Below the pieces are notes generated by a model. That model made no database searches, was not told the DNA's origin, and was given only the letters and a program-made list of their open reading frames with translations. From positions 5,120,786 through 5,184,785 of the forward strand of contig NC_065424.1 in the NCBI RefSeq assembly GCF_024362695.1: 64,000 nucleotides of DNA, read 5' to 3'. This DNA is from Pectinophora gossypiella. Taxonomy: Eukaryota; Arthropoda; Insecta; Lepidoptera; Gelechiidae. Shown here one piece after another: positions 45,501-58,700 of this stretch (positions are counted from its first letter, which is position 1; each line of letters opens with the position of its first letter). A program made the translations under genes and the position numbers.

Positions 45501-46737
45501 GGGCAGCGAGGGGCGTGAGAGGGCGCGTGAGGGACAGGCCGGCCATGCTCTTGAGGCGCAGCTCGTGCAGCAGCGGCAGCGACGCCAGCGGGCCCGGGTC
45601 CAGCAGGGCGTCCCGGATGGCAAGCGCCGACAGCGAGCGCAACCCAGGGAGGCCGCGGCACACTGCCTCCACCGCGCTCGCTGGACATCGGCACATTTCT
45701 ATCCTGGAAATTCAGGAAAATAGTCCAGTTACATAACATGTAGTGAAGGAAAAAAAAATCCAACGCACGATCGCTTACCTCACCGAGCTTTCAAAACAAG
45801 GATGGAAGGTCAAACTAACATTGAATATAGGAGGATTTTTAAAATGTTTCTTACAGATTTAGTATACAGGTTTAGTAGTCAAAACCTGTACGTGTGTGTG
45901 TGTGTGTGTGTGAAACGTTTGGTGACTGGAGGAAGGAATCTTGGAATATTATAGTCTTTACCGCCGGTAAATAAATAATTATTAATAAATAGACGGGGTT
46001 TACGTATGCTCCTTCTAGAAAAAAACAAAAATAACACTCGATCATTGGTTTATAATTCGGGTAACTAAGTTCATATATTCAAATTTCAATAAATTGGCAG
46101 AATTAGTGATCAACCAAGTGAAACCGACCAATCAAAATCGTATGCCGCTTCAGTGCGCTGCAGAGCCTAACGGTCACGACTACTAATATGTATACTTACA
46201 CTTTGATACCATGTCACATTAACTTTTTTGACAAATTCAACCGTAAGTCTCATTACATGTCAAATATGATAGTGCGACAGGGTTCTAAAGGGGTGTAGCG
46301 GACCAAACTAGTTGGCCACCTAGTTCCGCTCACATGCAACACATGGCGCCACATTCAATAATGCAGTCTTCAAGCGGTCATGAAACGCGGTATCGAAGTT
46401 TACACAGCAAGACGGCATATATACAACTTCCAACACAACACTGTTGGATCGTCGATCCCTAGTCACACTACCAACTTGTGGCTAGCGGGGTACTATGGTC
46501 AGTTCGGTACCCCGAAAACATCCTTTGGCGGCAGCACACCCTCGCCGCCAAAGGGGATACATGATATTACTCTGCACAGCACGTAACATACCTCTCTATG
46601 GTGTCGACAGTGGGTATGTGTTGCGCGAACTGCTGCCAGAAGACTGTGTCGTTCTGTGGCAGCAGCATCTTGCGCAGGTCCAGTCGCTTCGTGCCGTGCC
46701 GCTTGAGTGCGCTGCAGAGCCCACCCCAGTCGCTCAC
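42542..46737 (-). CDS. Leucine-rich C-terminal exons of the F-box gene
   Basis: Exons 46737-46592, 45703-45463, 44581-44348, 44008-43913, 43222-43010 and 42667-42542. They encode LRR-like segments (TKRLDLRKM, LRSLSALAIRDALL, LHELRLKSMAGL, LQHLSLTSIK, LESLELGECTF, LRRLRLERG, LTRLELVNIDVK, IQRLLIIPTYV, LKLLRIPFHATW). The repeats are irregular, as in many FBXL proteins, and would form the substrate-binding face. The protein ends RQSLADFQ. A possible poly(A) signal (AATAAA, minus strand) lies at 42016-42011. Confidence 0.75.
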
Positions 46738-49700
46738 CTGCGGGTATGTACAGCTATCGTTATGATAACACCATAGAGATTGCACTTAAGAGGTCTGGAT
46801 AGATTTAAAATAAGATAAGATATACCTACTTTATGGAGCGCGCCATATTAGGCATCCACCTGGTAGATCCACACATTCAGCAACGCAAAGGTATACGAAT
46901 CGTTAGGCTTAAGTGGAGATGTGCAGGACACTTGGCAAGACGGGAAGAGAACAGATGGACTAAGGCTGTTACAGAATGGTGGCCAAGAGACGGTATGCGA
47001 TATCGAGGCAGACCACCAGCCCGGTGGTCGGATGACATTGTGAGGTACGTCGGAAATCAATGGATGAGACTTGCACAGGACCGGAAAGGATGGCGTGAAA
47101 GAGAGGAGGCCTGTACGCAGCAGTGGGTGGAAACAGGCTGAGTAGATAGATAGAGTAGAAACACTAGCAGGCCTAGCACGCTAAGTAAGCGCGACGCGAG
47201 ATAAAATAACATACTTGGTACACGCGACTACCGGGACATCCGCGATTTTTTCAAGATGTCGCACTCCAAAGTAAATATCTTATCACTGTATATTGCTTCA
47301 TAAGAAATGAGAAAACTAATTTTCTTCTATCGTGTGGGTAGTGTGTGAGGTGGATTACCAAACTTACCAACACTGGTGTCCAACAAAGGCCCGTGACATG
47401 GCTCACTACTAACTTGCATCAGTAAGTAGCAACCGGGACCAACGGCTTAACGTGCCTTCCGCACGGATCATCTTACTTTCGGACAATCAGGTGATCAGCC
47501 TGTAGTGTCCTAACCTAACTAGGGATCACAAAGTGATTTTTGTGTTACCTCCCCACCGTGATTCGAACCCGAGCCTCCGAACGCTTAACCACTAGACCAC
47601 AGAGGCCGTTATGAACCTAATAATAACCATTTTACAAACTTACATGTGAGTTTTTCATCCGTACGTGCCTCCATAGCGCCGGCGTGGCGGCTAGCGTCCT
47701 CCACAGCCGACACACTCGCGCGCAGTGCGCCAGCTCACGCATGCCTAGGTATTGGAATATCTGGGGGGAAAAAATACTTGGCTAAATTTTGATCTTTTTT
47801 GTGGAAAGCGCAGCTGGATCGTAATAGGTGGAGTGCCAAGGTCTCTAATTACCTCAACGGGAAATAGGCGTGAACTTATGTTTTATATATGTTATACTTT
47901 TTCAAGCTACTATATAAACCAATAAGTTTTATTAAAAACATCATAGATTAGATTCATTTATTTCACATTTAGTTATACAACACATTTTAGACACAATATA
48001 AAACGGTAACAACATAAATATGATCGTCGAAAATTATAATAAAATAATGTCAACAAAGAAGATAATAAATTAAATCAAAATGTCAAAAGATAATAAATCA
48101 ATTACAATGTCATGGCTAATAATAATTATAAATTAATTATGTATAAAATAAAATTACATTCAAGTAATTACAATAAAATACAATGTCAATTTTTAATAAA
48201 ATCGTCCACAGAATATAGCTCCATATCCAACAAAAGGTTTTTTAGACGGTGACCGAATGATACGTCACATACCTCATTTTTTATACTAGTGGGTAGTTGG
48301 TCATATAACGTCGGAATAGAATGAAAACTACAAGGTAAGAGAGGTAGGGGAAGACCAAGAAGAGCTTACACAGATCATAGAGAAGGTGAACGTGGTATCT
48401 TATAAGGAAGTGATAATTATGACCTTTGATAGACAAGAATGGAGACAAAAGCGTGGCTCTTAAATTAGTGATAATGAAACCAATGCGAGAGCGGCAAAGT
48501 CTACTTTTTTTTGACGTGTCTTATTGTAGATTTGCCGCAGAGTGCATTTACTATGCCGGACAAATGGGGAGCGCTGAAGGCTCTCACCCGGTACAACGTT
48601 TAAAACAACAGGCCTGAGGGTGCCCAGTTGGGCGCGAACCTCTAAGTCTCATTAAATGACAAATATGATAGTGCGACAGAGTTCCAAAGTGGGTACATGA
48701 TATTGCTCACGACTGTACAGTAGTGTTGATATTACAAAACTAACCTGTACAACAACGTTATAGTTCTTCTCCTTGGCCTTGTTGTAGAAGGCGGTGAAGT
48801 GGTCGGCGTCGTCGAGCCGCGGGCGGCCCCGGCGCCGCGGGGACAGCGCGGCCGCGTCGGGGGGCGCCGCGCCGTTCGATATGCGCCCGCGCGTGCGTTT
48901 GTCTTCGCTGGACAAGTTAAATTATATATATTATACAATCTCCATCGTAAACATCATGGTATAAGACCTGCGGGCCTAGCACCGTAAGCACGCGACTCTT
49001 TCTCGCCGCGACAGAGGTCGTCTGTCTCTTTCTGTGCGGTACTGTGAGAGAGTGACGGGTGACGTATGTCGAGGCGAGAAAGAGTCGCGCGCTAACGGTG
49101 CTAAGCCCGCAGGTATGCTCAAAACTGACAGCTAGCATTTTCAAGGTTAGCCCAGCTGACGTCATCCGTAAAAAATAAATTACCCACGTCCTATGTTTTT
49201 AATTTACTTTGCAAGGATTTTTTTTACTTTTAATAAAAGATTTTTAATAATTCACTTAATTTTCAATAATAAAATTCGCGTCCTTGGAATGTTGGAGATA
49301 CCAATTTCCGAGATTCCGAGAAACTGTGAAAGGCATACTTACAATACAAGGAATAAAAATAAAATTGTTGTTCAAAATTCTAGATTAAGTAAATTAAATT
49401 CATCTTTTTTGGGGTTATGTATACGTTTTTACAATAAAATACCACATAATATTTTAAATTTGTCAGAGAACAAATTTAAAGCTCACGTGAAGCTTACTTT
49501 ATGTAAAAAAGCCTATTATAAGATTAATGATTACCTAAATGATAAAAATGTCTGGTATTAAATGTGTTCCTCTAGTTATTAAATAACTTGTAATGTACCC
49601 TCATTGATTTAAAAGATGTGTTGCTGTTGCAGTTTCTTGTCATTTCTTCTCCTCAGCCATAACACCTTGCGAAATGACGTAAATTCAAAAATGTTACATT

Positions 49701-52700
49701 GACCTTCAACAAGTTTATCCATGATAATTACGTTGAATAAATGATTCTGATGATTCTGATTCCAATTGAATAGTAACACTTATGTCATCAATGGGCTAGC
49801 AATGGCGGCTTGTCATAGGATTGAGCATACCAGAGGCCTGTTTAATAAAACTTACAATTGTAAATTACAATGACAATTTAATGTACATTGCGGACTGTGT
49901 GATCACGAATATTTTGCAGTTTCATATTAGCTACGTAATGAACATCAAATTGTCGTTGTAATTTGCAATTGTAAGTTTTATTAAACAGGCCCCTGGTCTT
50001 CTTATACTGTGGTAAACATGTTTGGTGAGCTTCGACCAATAGTCATACGACGTTTATCTACGTAGATAGCATTCGCTGCGTTTGGTCGAAGCCATCGATA
50101 TAATTCGCTCCACGCGCGGCACTGTTGCCATGCAGACCAGGATGATCTTGAGGGCAGTCTCAGCTAATATTACCTTATTAATACCACTCTTAGAACACGG
50201 GTGTTAGACTTTACACGCATACATGAAATGCCTAATCTGAATTTTTTAGTAACATATTTCCTGTGCCAGCATAAAAAAAGTATTTAAAAATACCTTACCT
50301 TAAGTATCCATCGCATCCGAATATAAAATATACACGTTTAACAATCGTTATAAAACAGCATTTTATTCTCGAATACAGTTTGATACATTTCCTTTATTGC
50401 TAACTTACAACTATTGATACAGATATATGAACATGGTAAATAACTTAAAACTTACTTAACAAACAAGACTAATAAATAAATTTCACTATGAAACATCCTG
50501 TATGTAAGTGACACCGTAACGAAATCTTTCGAGGGATGATTCAGACCATGATTCTGAGTTGATATTAAGTGGGATCTTCCGTCGCAAAAGTGTGAAACTG
50601 AAAAAAAAAACACATATTTCCGAAAGGAAATTCCACTTGATATCAACTCAGAATCAGCTTCTCAGTCGAACTCTCAGTATTCAAGTACATTCATGAGCAA
50701 TATCATGTACATGTACCCACTTTAGAACCCTGTTGCACTATCATATTTGACATTTAATGAGACTTACGGTTTAATTTGTCATTAAAGTTAATGTGACGTG
50801 GTTTCAAAGTGTATACATATTAGTACTCGCCACCATACGGTGTTACTAACACAATGTATACCGCTTTATTACAAACCGAATAGCAAAACATAAAACTAGG
50901 TGTAAAATCCGCGTCACGAAAGAAGCACCGCGACCGCGGCTCTACTAGCGCAGATTCTGCAATAGAATTATTATAACTTATCAACTGGTTTCTTTAGAAT
51001 CCGCTGACTTTTTTCTTGGCGCGGATTATGTTAAATCTAGTTTTTGTTTAGTGATAACTTGTAAACACACTAGAGAGTAATTTTCTAAAGCTCAATATCC
51101 ACAGAGGCTGTATCGTGTGCGTTCCAGTGCCCAGCTAAGATACGACAGCTGAAAACGCTAACGCTACGCTAACCAAAAAGAAACTATACGAATTAAAATG
51201 TCTCTCTCTCTTTAAGAGCTGCGCTCTTGTCGGTGGAGTAATCGCCTTCATTACTCCATAGATAGGGCGTGTAGAACGGTGGTTGCCCCAATCGCCTTCC
51301 GTTCCGCAGCACACAGACAAATTTCTCAATCGGTTATGTTCTAGCAATTCTTTTGATGTTCTGGTAATTAAAATGTATGAGAACATTTTGTAAGCTTCGT
51401 ATTTCACTTTAGCAGCTTTTTTTGACGGCATTAACTGGCCCGGACAAATGGAAAGCGCTGAGGGCTCTCAAGCGATAGCTAATTGACTATTCCGAGAGGA
51501 ATTCATGTAAGACAGGTCTAAAAACGGCTACATTGCTTCATCATCACTAATTTAAGAGCCACGCTCTTGTCGGTGTAGCATTCTCCGTGCTACTTTTAGG
51601 GAATAATAAGGCTATAGTGATTTCCGTCTTGCCTTCCGCCCGCGCTACATTGTTTAACTCATCTAAAAAAGTAAAATTTCTATTCGGCATTTGCGCTATA
51701 TAGTAAGGGCGCAATGCCAACAAACGTCCAATAGCAATATTGCTTTTGAGATGATTTGCTTCATCGTTTTTAGACCCGCTCGTATATATGAATTGAATTC
51801 CGCTCTGTCCTTTTTGGACCTCTAGTTTGTATGCACGTGTTAACATAGAAATTACTTTCTAGAGAAAATATAATAATTTAAGAAGTACAAAATAAGTGTT
51901 TGTAACTTTTAAAATACTTCTCCGAAATCTGTCAAGTAGCCAATATTTTCCGATGTACATGCGATATTATTTACATTCATTTGATCATTCGCTTTTGTAA
52001 TTATTTAATTCGCAATTTAAAAACTCTTTTCCTCGACTGTTAATGAATAGACAGACACTGATGAACATAAGAGAACATTTTATCTAAACATCGACTTATA
52101 ATAACATTTCTTTATTTTACACATTAAAACTAAACAATGGTGCTGGATCCAGTAAACACCATCTAATTTTAATTTAAGTAATACCTGTCATTTTCTTATT
52201 CGCTGAAAAAGTGAGGGACGGGTAATCGACAAGCAAAAATTTATGGAACACATTGTTTTAAGTTTACGCGGTTATTGGTGCTAATTCCTGTAAATACCAT
52301 CTAATTTTATTTTAAGTTATATCTGTCATTTTCTTATCCGCCGAAAAGGAAAGGGACGGGTAATCTACAAGCATAAAATTTATGGAACACACGTCAATTT
52401 TAAGCACAAATCTAAACCAACCGTCTAAAAATTTTACATCCGTCAATAACCCGACACAGTTAAGTAGACAGCACGACAAACGGATTGCATACCAGCGACG
52501 TACCTTTTGATTCGCCCGGGTTATTCATTCATTCACTCATTCTTCCTAAAATTAGGTGTGCGTCAAGCTAGCGGCCTCAAAAAAAAATGGGCACGAAAAA
52601 ATAATTTGACCATACCAAAAAATAGTACTCTTATTGAAAAAAATAGTACCTGTTGTAAAAAAATTAGTACCATCACGGTTCTGGATTTATAGCCATGTTT

Positions 52701-55700
52701 TATTGCACTTGCTAGCTTGACGGTGAGCGAAATTTGGCGAGAGTTAACGACAAGGTCTTTCGCTTTGATTTAAACGCCAAAAAATAGTACCGAAATAGTA
52801 CTCACCCCCTGCAAAATACCGAAAGTAGTACTTCAACGGTTCCAAAGTTATAAAGGCAGTTCTTTGATCCCGCTAGCTTGACGTTTTGAAAATACCTATT
52901 ATCTGGGGAACGCTTGCATACTTCAGTATGTAACTAATGTCAATAAACTCGTATGAAATAGTACTCCCTACCATCATAATTTGGACCTGATTCTCTTTGT
53001 AGAAATGTTAAAAAATCATCATAACCTATGCCATACATTTGTTGTTGATACAGTCACGTAGACAATTACATAACCTCACAATTTATTCGTAAGTATTGCC
53101 ATTTTGGAGGTCTACCCTACCATTTTTTTGCACTTCAGAGTGCTGCTATTACAAAAATTCCTATTGCATACACCCATATGCACTAATTTTAATAGAAAAT
53201 GGCTGCATGGGTCTAGTTCTTATCGAAAACAATCTGTGATTTTAATACATCATAATACATTTTTAATCTGCTGTTTTATTTTATAATTTATACCTTCATG
53301 TTGAATTTGTTACGGATCGAAGTGTTTGTTAATAAACAATTTGCAGTATTTGTAGAATAACTCAAAGAGTTTCAACAATGATATTACTTTCATCTGACAA
53401 CCCTGGCACTTCACCAATTTTTACCCAAAAATGGGGAAAAATACTAAAATCTGACAACATTCTTGACCATGTGTAATAATTTTGTTCGCGACTGTACTTG
53501 TCTTGATAAATGTATGACATAGGTTATAATGACTTTTGACATATTTCTACAAAGAGAATCAGGTCCAAATTATGATGGTAGGGAGTACTATTTCATACGA
53601 GTTATTGACATTAGTTACAAACTGAAGTATGCAAGCATTCCCCAGATAATAGGTATTTTCAAAACGTCAAGCTAGCGGGATCAAAGAACTGCCTTTATAA
53701 CTTTTTAACCGTTAAAGTACTACTTTCGGTATTTTGCAGGGGGTGAGTACTATTTCGGTACTATTTTTTGGCGTTTAAATCAAAGCGAAAGACCTTGTCG
53801 TTAACTCTCGCCAAATTGCGCTCACCGTCAAGCTAGCAAGTGCAATAAAACATGGCTATAAATCCAGAACCGTGATGGTACTAATTTTTTTACAACAGGT
53901 ACTATTTTTTTTTCAATAAGAGTACTATTTTTTGGTATGGTCAAATTATTTTTTCGTGCCCATTTTTTTTTTGAGGCCGCTAGCTTGACGCACACAAAAT
54001 TAAGAGCTGTGAATCATCCGTCCCTTTCCTTTTCGATGGATATGAAAATGACGGATATAACTTAAAATAAAATTAGGCGTGTCTGCAGGAATCGGGGCCA
54101 TTATCATAATTAAAGCACATAATAACGGGTTCTTACCGCGTTTAAATGGGGACACACACAACATGCACTTGCAACAGTGTCGAAATATCGGGAGTCTCAT
54201 ATCCCCATTTAACGCGGTAAGAACCCGTTATTATGTGCTTTAATTATGGAACACAAGTCAATTTTAGGCAGAAATTCAAAAGGCCAATAACTTGACAGAA
54301 TTAAGTTGACAGCACACGTCAACCGGGTTGCATATGAGCGAGATGCCTATTTTATTCGCCCGGGTTATTCATTCATTTTAAATTTAACAGTCGTCAATCA
54401 TACGTCTCCTTTTCGTTTCCTTTTCGGCGGATAAGAAAATGACGGGTATAACTTAAAATAAAATTAGGAGGTGTCTGCAGGTATCGGGGACAATTATTAT
54501 AAGCTATAAGGCTGGTAATGGTTCCTATGCAGCCGCACACAAACTTAACCTAACTTTAGTTTGACATCTCAAACTAGCGCTATCCTTCACTTACAATAGG
54601 TACAAGAAAGAGATGAAGCTAGTTTTAGTCCTGCCAAATTAAGTTGCTGGTTGCTCGTATCGACACACCAACAGTTATCTTGTGTAAACTATTCGACAAA
54701 AGACACTGCGTGATTTGTACGTTTTATTGCAATTCATTACAAAATAGGCTAATGTTTTATTTTTAAATATGATTGTAAATTCTAGTGTGGGATGGTGGAG
54801 TATGTTCCACTTCCCCCCGGACCGCCACAGAGTGCAGACGTGCTTACTACGTTATTTCATCTTGTTTGTTGCTAAGATCGGTTACGTCAGCCATATAAGA
54901 GCGCATCTTAGGCGTTCCTAGATTGGAGACTTGTCGCCATGGCCGAATACGGCTGGAGGGATATATACATATCCCGATCCCGGCCGATCTTAGCAGCAAA
55001 CACAACATACTATATATATATTTCATCTTGTATTTATAGATTAAGCGCCTTTCTTTTCATATTGTTAATAGACATAGAAGAGCGAGGCCACCTGACACAG
55101 GTATCTTTGCATACCTACTAGGTCTTAGCCCTAGCCTATAGATTAATGTGCGAGTTACTGAAATAAACATTTTTATTTTATACCCCCTCCAGTTGATTGA
55201 GAGGCCTGTGCCCAGCAGTGGGACGTATACACTCTCATCATCATCATCAGCCCATTAACGTCCCCACTGCTGGGGCACCTTGCGCCTTCCCTATGGATGG
55301 ATAGGGAGATCGGGCCTTAAACCATCACGCGGGCCCAGTGCGGATTGATGGTTATTAACGACTGCTAATGCAGCCGGGACCAACGGCTTAACGTGCCTTC
55401 CGAAGCACGGAGGTGCTCGAGATGAAAACTTTTTTTGTGGTCACCCATCCTATGACCGGCCTTTGCGAAAGTTGCTTAACTTCAACAATCGCTGACCGAG
55501 CGCGTTTACCGCTGCGCCACCGAGCTCCTCCTATACCCTATTTATGTTTATTGTAAATTCATAACATTATTGCATAATATCGTGATATCTTGTCACGAAC
55601 CGGAATCTGTCAAACTGTAAAAAATATTTACAATTATGTTTATGGAAAGGGAACTTTAACACACGCGAAATAAATGACTTTGCTACATATACTCGTGGCT

Positions 55701-58700
55701 ATCCAGAGCCAGTGATGTACCATTTAAAAAGGCAAAAAAGAACAACTGGTCGTTAGGTTAGCGGCCATTGAAATTCAAAAAGGCTTTAGGAAAAAAAAAA
55801 TATAACAGGGGGTCTTAGTGAGATATCACTTGTATTTATTTTATCGTTGAACGCACGATCTGATCCGAAATTTACAGCTTAAAGCGGCTCATACGCTACT
55901 AGGCAACGTTTTCAATTTGAATCTAATGCCACATGCATAGGGGATTAAAAAGTTGCTAATATCTACCTGTTATTGCTTTTATTATTTTTAATTTTGCATT
56001 GTTTTAAGTTTACGCGGTTATTATCATAATTAAAACACATAATAGTGGGTTCGGGTCATCCCGTGATCATGGCACTTGCAACAGTGTCGAATATCGGGAG
56101 TCTCACATCCCTACTTTAAACGCGGTAAGAACCCGTTATTATGTGTTTTATTTAAGAATTTGGTTATTTTATATTTCATTTTTAATCTTAAGTGTTCTTT
56201 TTACTGTGTCCGAAAATAATATATTTTTCTTTCTTTCTAAAAACCCCACGTGATTGCCCCTTACTATTTCTAACTCTGCCAACCCGAATAAGGTTTAGGC
56301 GTGATTTGTCTGTCATAAAACGAATTAAAAACCTTATTCGAAGCATCTTTTTGGCATCCCTGTACCTTCAACTTCGATGTGACGGGTGCACATTTTAGTA
56401 ATGTTTATGCTAAAATAAAATATACATCTCCAATAAATATAATTGTAAACTTGTATACCGCCGCTAGGAAGTTGCTGTGCAAGCAACCTGGGGCAGCTGT
56501 TATCTGAAACAATATATTACATAATTACCTTTTTATAATCACAATGAGGGACTTTCCAGGCTACATTCCCCAAAAATAATATAGATGGCGTTGTTCAAAT
56601 TTAACATGAAAATTACATACATAATTATTCAAAAATCAGGGTGTTAATGACATCGTACTGAGGGGGATGATTCAGACAATGATTTTGAGTTGATATCAAG
56701 TGGAATTTTCCATCGCAAAAGTATAGATTTGAAAATAATTTTTATTTGAAAATTCCACTAGAAATTAACTCAGAATCATGGCCTCAATCATCCCTCAAAG
56801 TAATCGTTACGATGTCACTAACACGCTGTATAGAACTTACTGCGTCTGCGCGGAAGGCTGCACCATACTCCTGGGCACGATTATAAACCGTCTCCCATTG
56901 ATGACTGCGAGCGACTGGGGTAGTGTGGGGCGGAGCGCCAGCGCTCGCGGGGACGCCGGCCCCGGCCGGACTATCATCTTGGGGACGGCGACGGGTTTGG
57001 GGACCGGTGTGGGTTTGGGGATCGCTGCTGGCTTAGGGACGGGGACTGGTACGGGGATGGGGACGGGTTGGGGTTTCGCCACTGCCCACACGCGCTCGCC
57101 GTCTGGACCGCCGCCGGCCACCTGGAGGTACATTATAAATATAATTAGTTTCAACAGTGTTAAAAATCTTATAATACTTTGTGTAAAACCAAATTGTTAA
57201 GTTGCAACCAGGAGTTCATGAATGTTGTCGTTATCTTTAATTGTGGTATCAATTACGTATTTATATGTGCTAATGGTGCTAATTCCTGTAAATACCATCT
57301 AATTTTATTTTAAGTTATATCTGTCATTTTCTTATCCACCGAAAAGGAAAGGGACGGGTGATCGACAAGCATAAAATTTATGGAACACACGTCAATTTAA
57401 GCACAAATCTAAACCAACCGTCTAAAAATTTTACATCAGTCAATAACCCGACACAGTTAAGTAGACAGCACGTCAAACGGATTGCATACCAGCGACGTAC
57501 CTTTTGATTCGTCCGGGTTATTCATTCATTTACTCATTCTTCCTAAAATTACGAGCTGTGAATCATCCGTCCCTTTCCTTTTCGACGGATATGAAAATGA
57601 CGGATATACCTTAAAATAAAATTAGGCGGTGTCTGCAGGAATCGGGGCCAATGTGTCAAAACATGTACTGTTGATTATCATGTTGATAACCTATAATAAA
57701 TAAATAATATTTTTATAAACACTTTCTTATTATTTAGACGCGAGACTTACAATGACCAAATTGGAGATGTCCGTAGAAAAGGTTTAATACGATCTACTCT
57801 GAACCGGCGTGCGTGTATGAAGCGATTGATGAATGTGGAGGAAGCAAGACAAGTGTGTCAGGGTCGAAGCAAATGGAATTCTATAGTCTCTGCTTACCCG
57901 GCCGGAAATAGGCGTGAGTTTATGTATGTATGTATGAGAAGGATTTTTCGCTGTCATAGTGCGATTTCCCTTGGCAACGGAGAAGCCAATTGCTGGTTGG
58001 CAAAGCCACTATCATGTAAGGCTTTTAGTCTATATTAAGTATCTGGTTGACCAATCCTTTGTCTAAGGGATAGGTACATGAAACCACCTATGAGGTTAGC
58101 ATGATCACTCAAAGCCTCGTTAAAAATAAGAATAATTAAAAAAAAACCTTTTTTTAATTCATTTTCAACACTGGTGTCTGGGTTATTATTGAGCCGCCAG
58201 GGACCCCTGACATTGGTTATGTAACTCCTACGTACTTACATCAGTAAGTAGTAACCAGGACCAAGAGCTTAACGTGCCTTCTGAAGCACAGATCATCTTA
58301 CTCTCGGAAAATCAGGTGATCAGCCTGTAATGTCCTAGCCAAACTAGGGATCACAAAGTAATTTTTGTGGTATGTAACCAAGGGGATTCTGAGATCTGAG
58401 AACTCCGGATCTTGAGCTCAACGCTCAGCCGTTAATGGTAACCAACCTTCATCCTCAACAAGACTCGTTTATCCTTCTTGTGTGTGGCGGGGGTGCGGCG
58501 CGGCTGCGGGGCGGGCAGCGCGGCCGCGGCCACGCCCGACTTGTGCACCAGCGGGGGGGGCTCGCACGGCGGGGGGGACGACTTGCGGCAGTTCTGGGGG
58601 GGAGGGGGTAATAATAATAATAATCGGCTAGATAGATGGCCCATCGAGTGAGTGGCGAGTCACCGCCTGCTCATTTTATCCATGTTTACCAACATTGGTC

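Larger units (their letters stand above)
50011..56637. other. Large F-box gene intron, repeat-filled
   Basis: Part of the 7.9-kb intron between exons 57121-56841 and 48907-48745. It contains family 2 (50495-50690), family 4 (50685-50837), family 3 (51530-51775), family 1 (52139-54103, about 54245-54494) with the 1.44-kb fold-back, family 5 (54108-54247, 55996-56152) and SINE C (55230-55532). 50860-51180 and 54500-55200 show no recognised element. No additional exon of the gene was found. Confidence 0.55.

Noticed and set aside
49193..49561. 122-codon frame as a novel gene
   Set aside because: It is the C-terminus of a truncated LINE fused by chance to upstream host-element sequence.
56778..57200. 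Plus-strand 140-codon frame rich in Gly-Thr repeats
   Set aside because: Antisense of the proline-repeat exon; its ends lie in a fold-back element and an intron.
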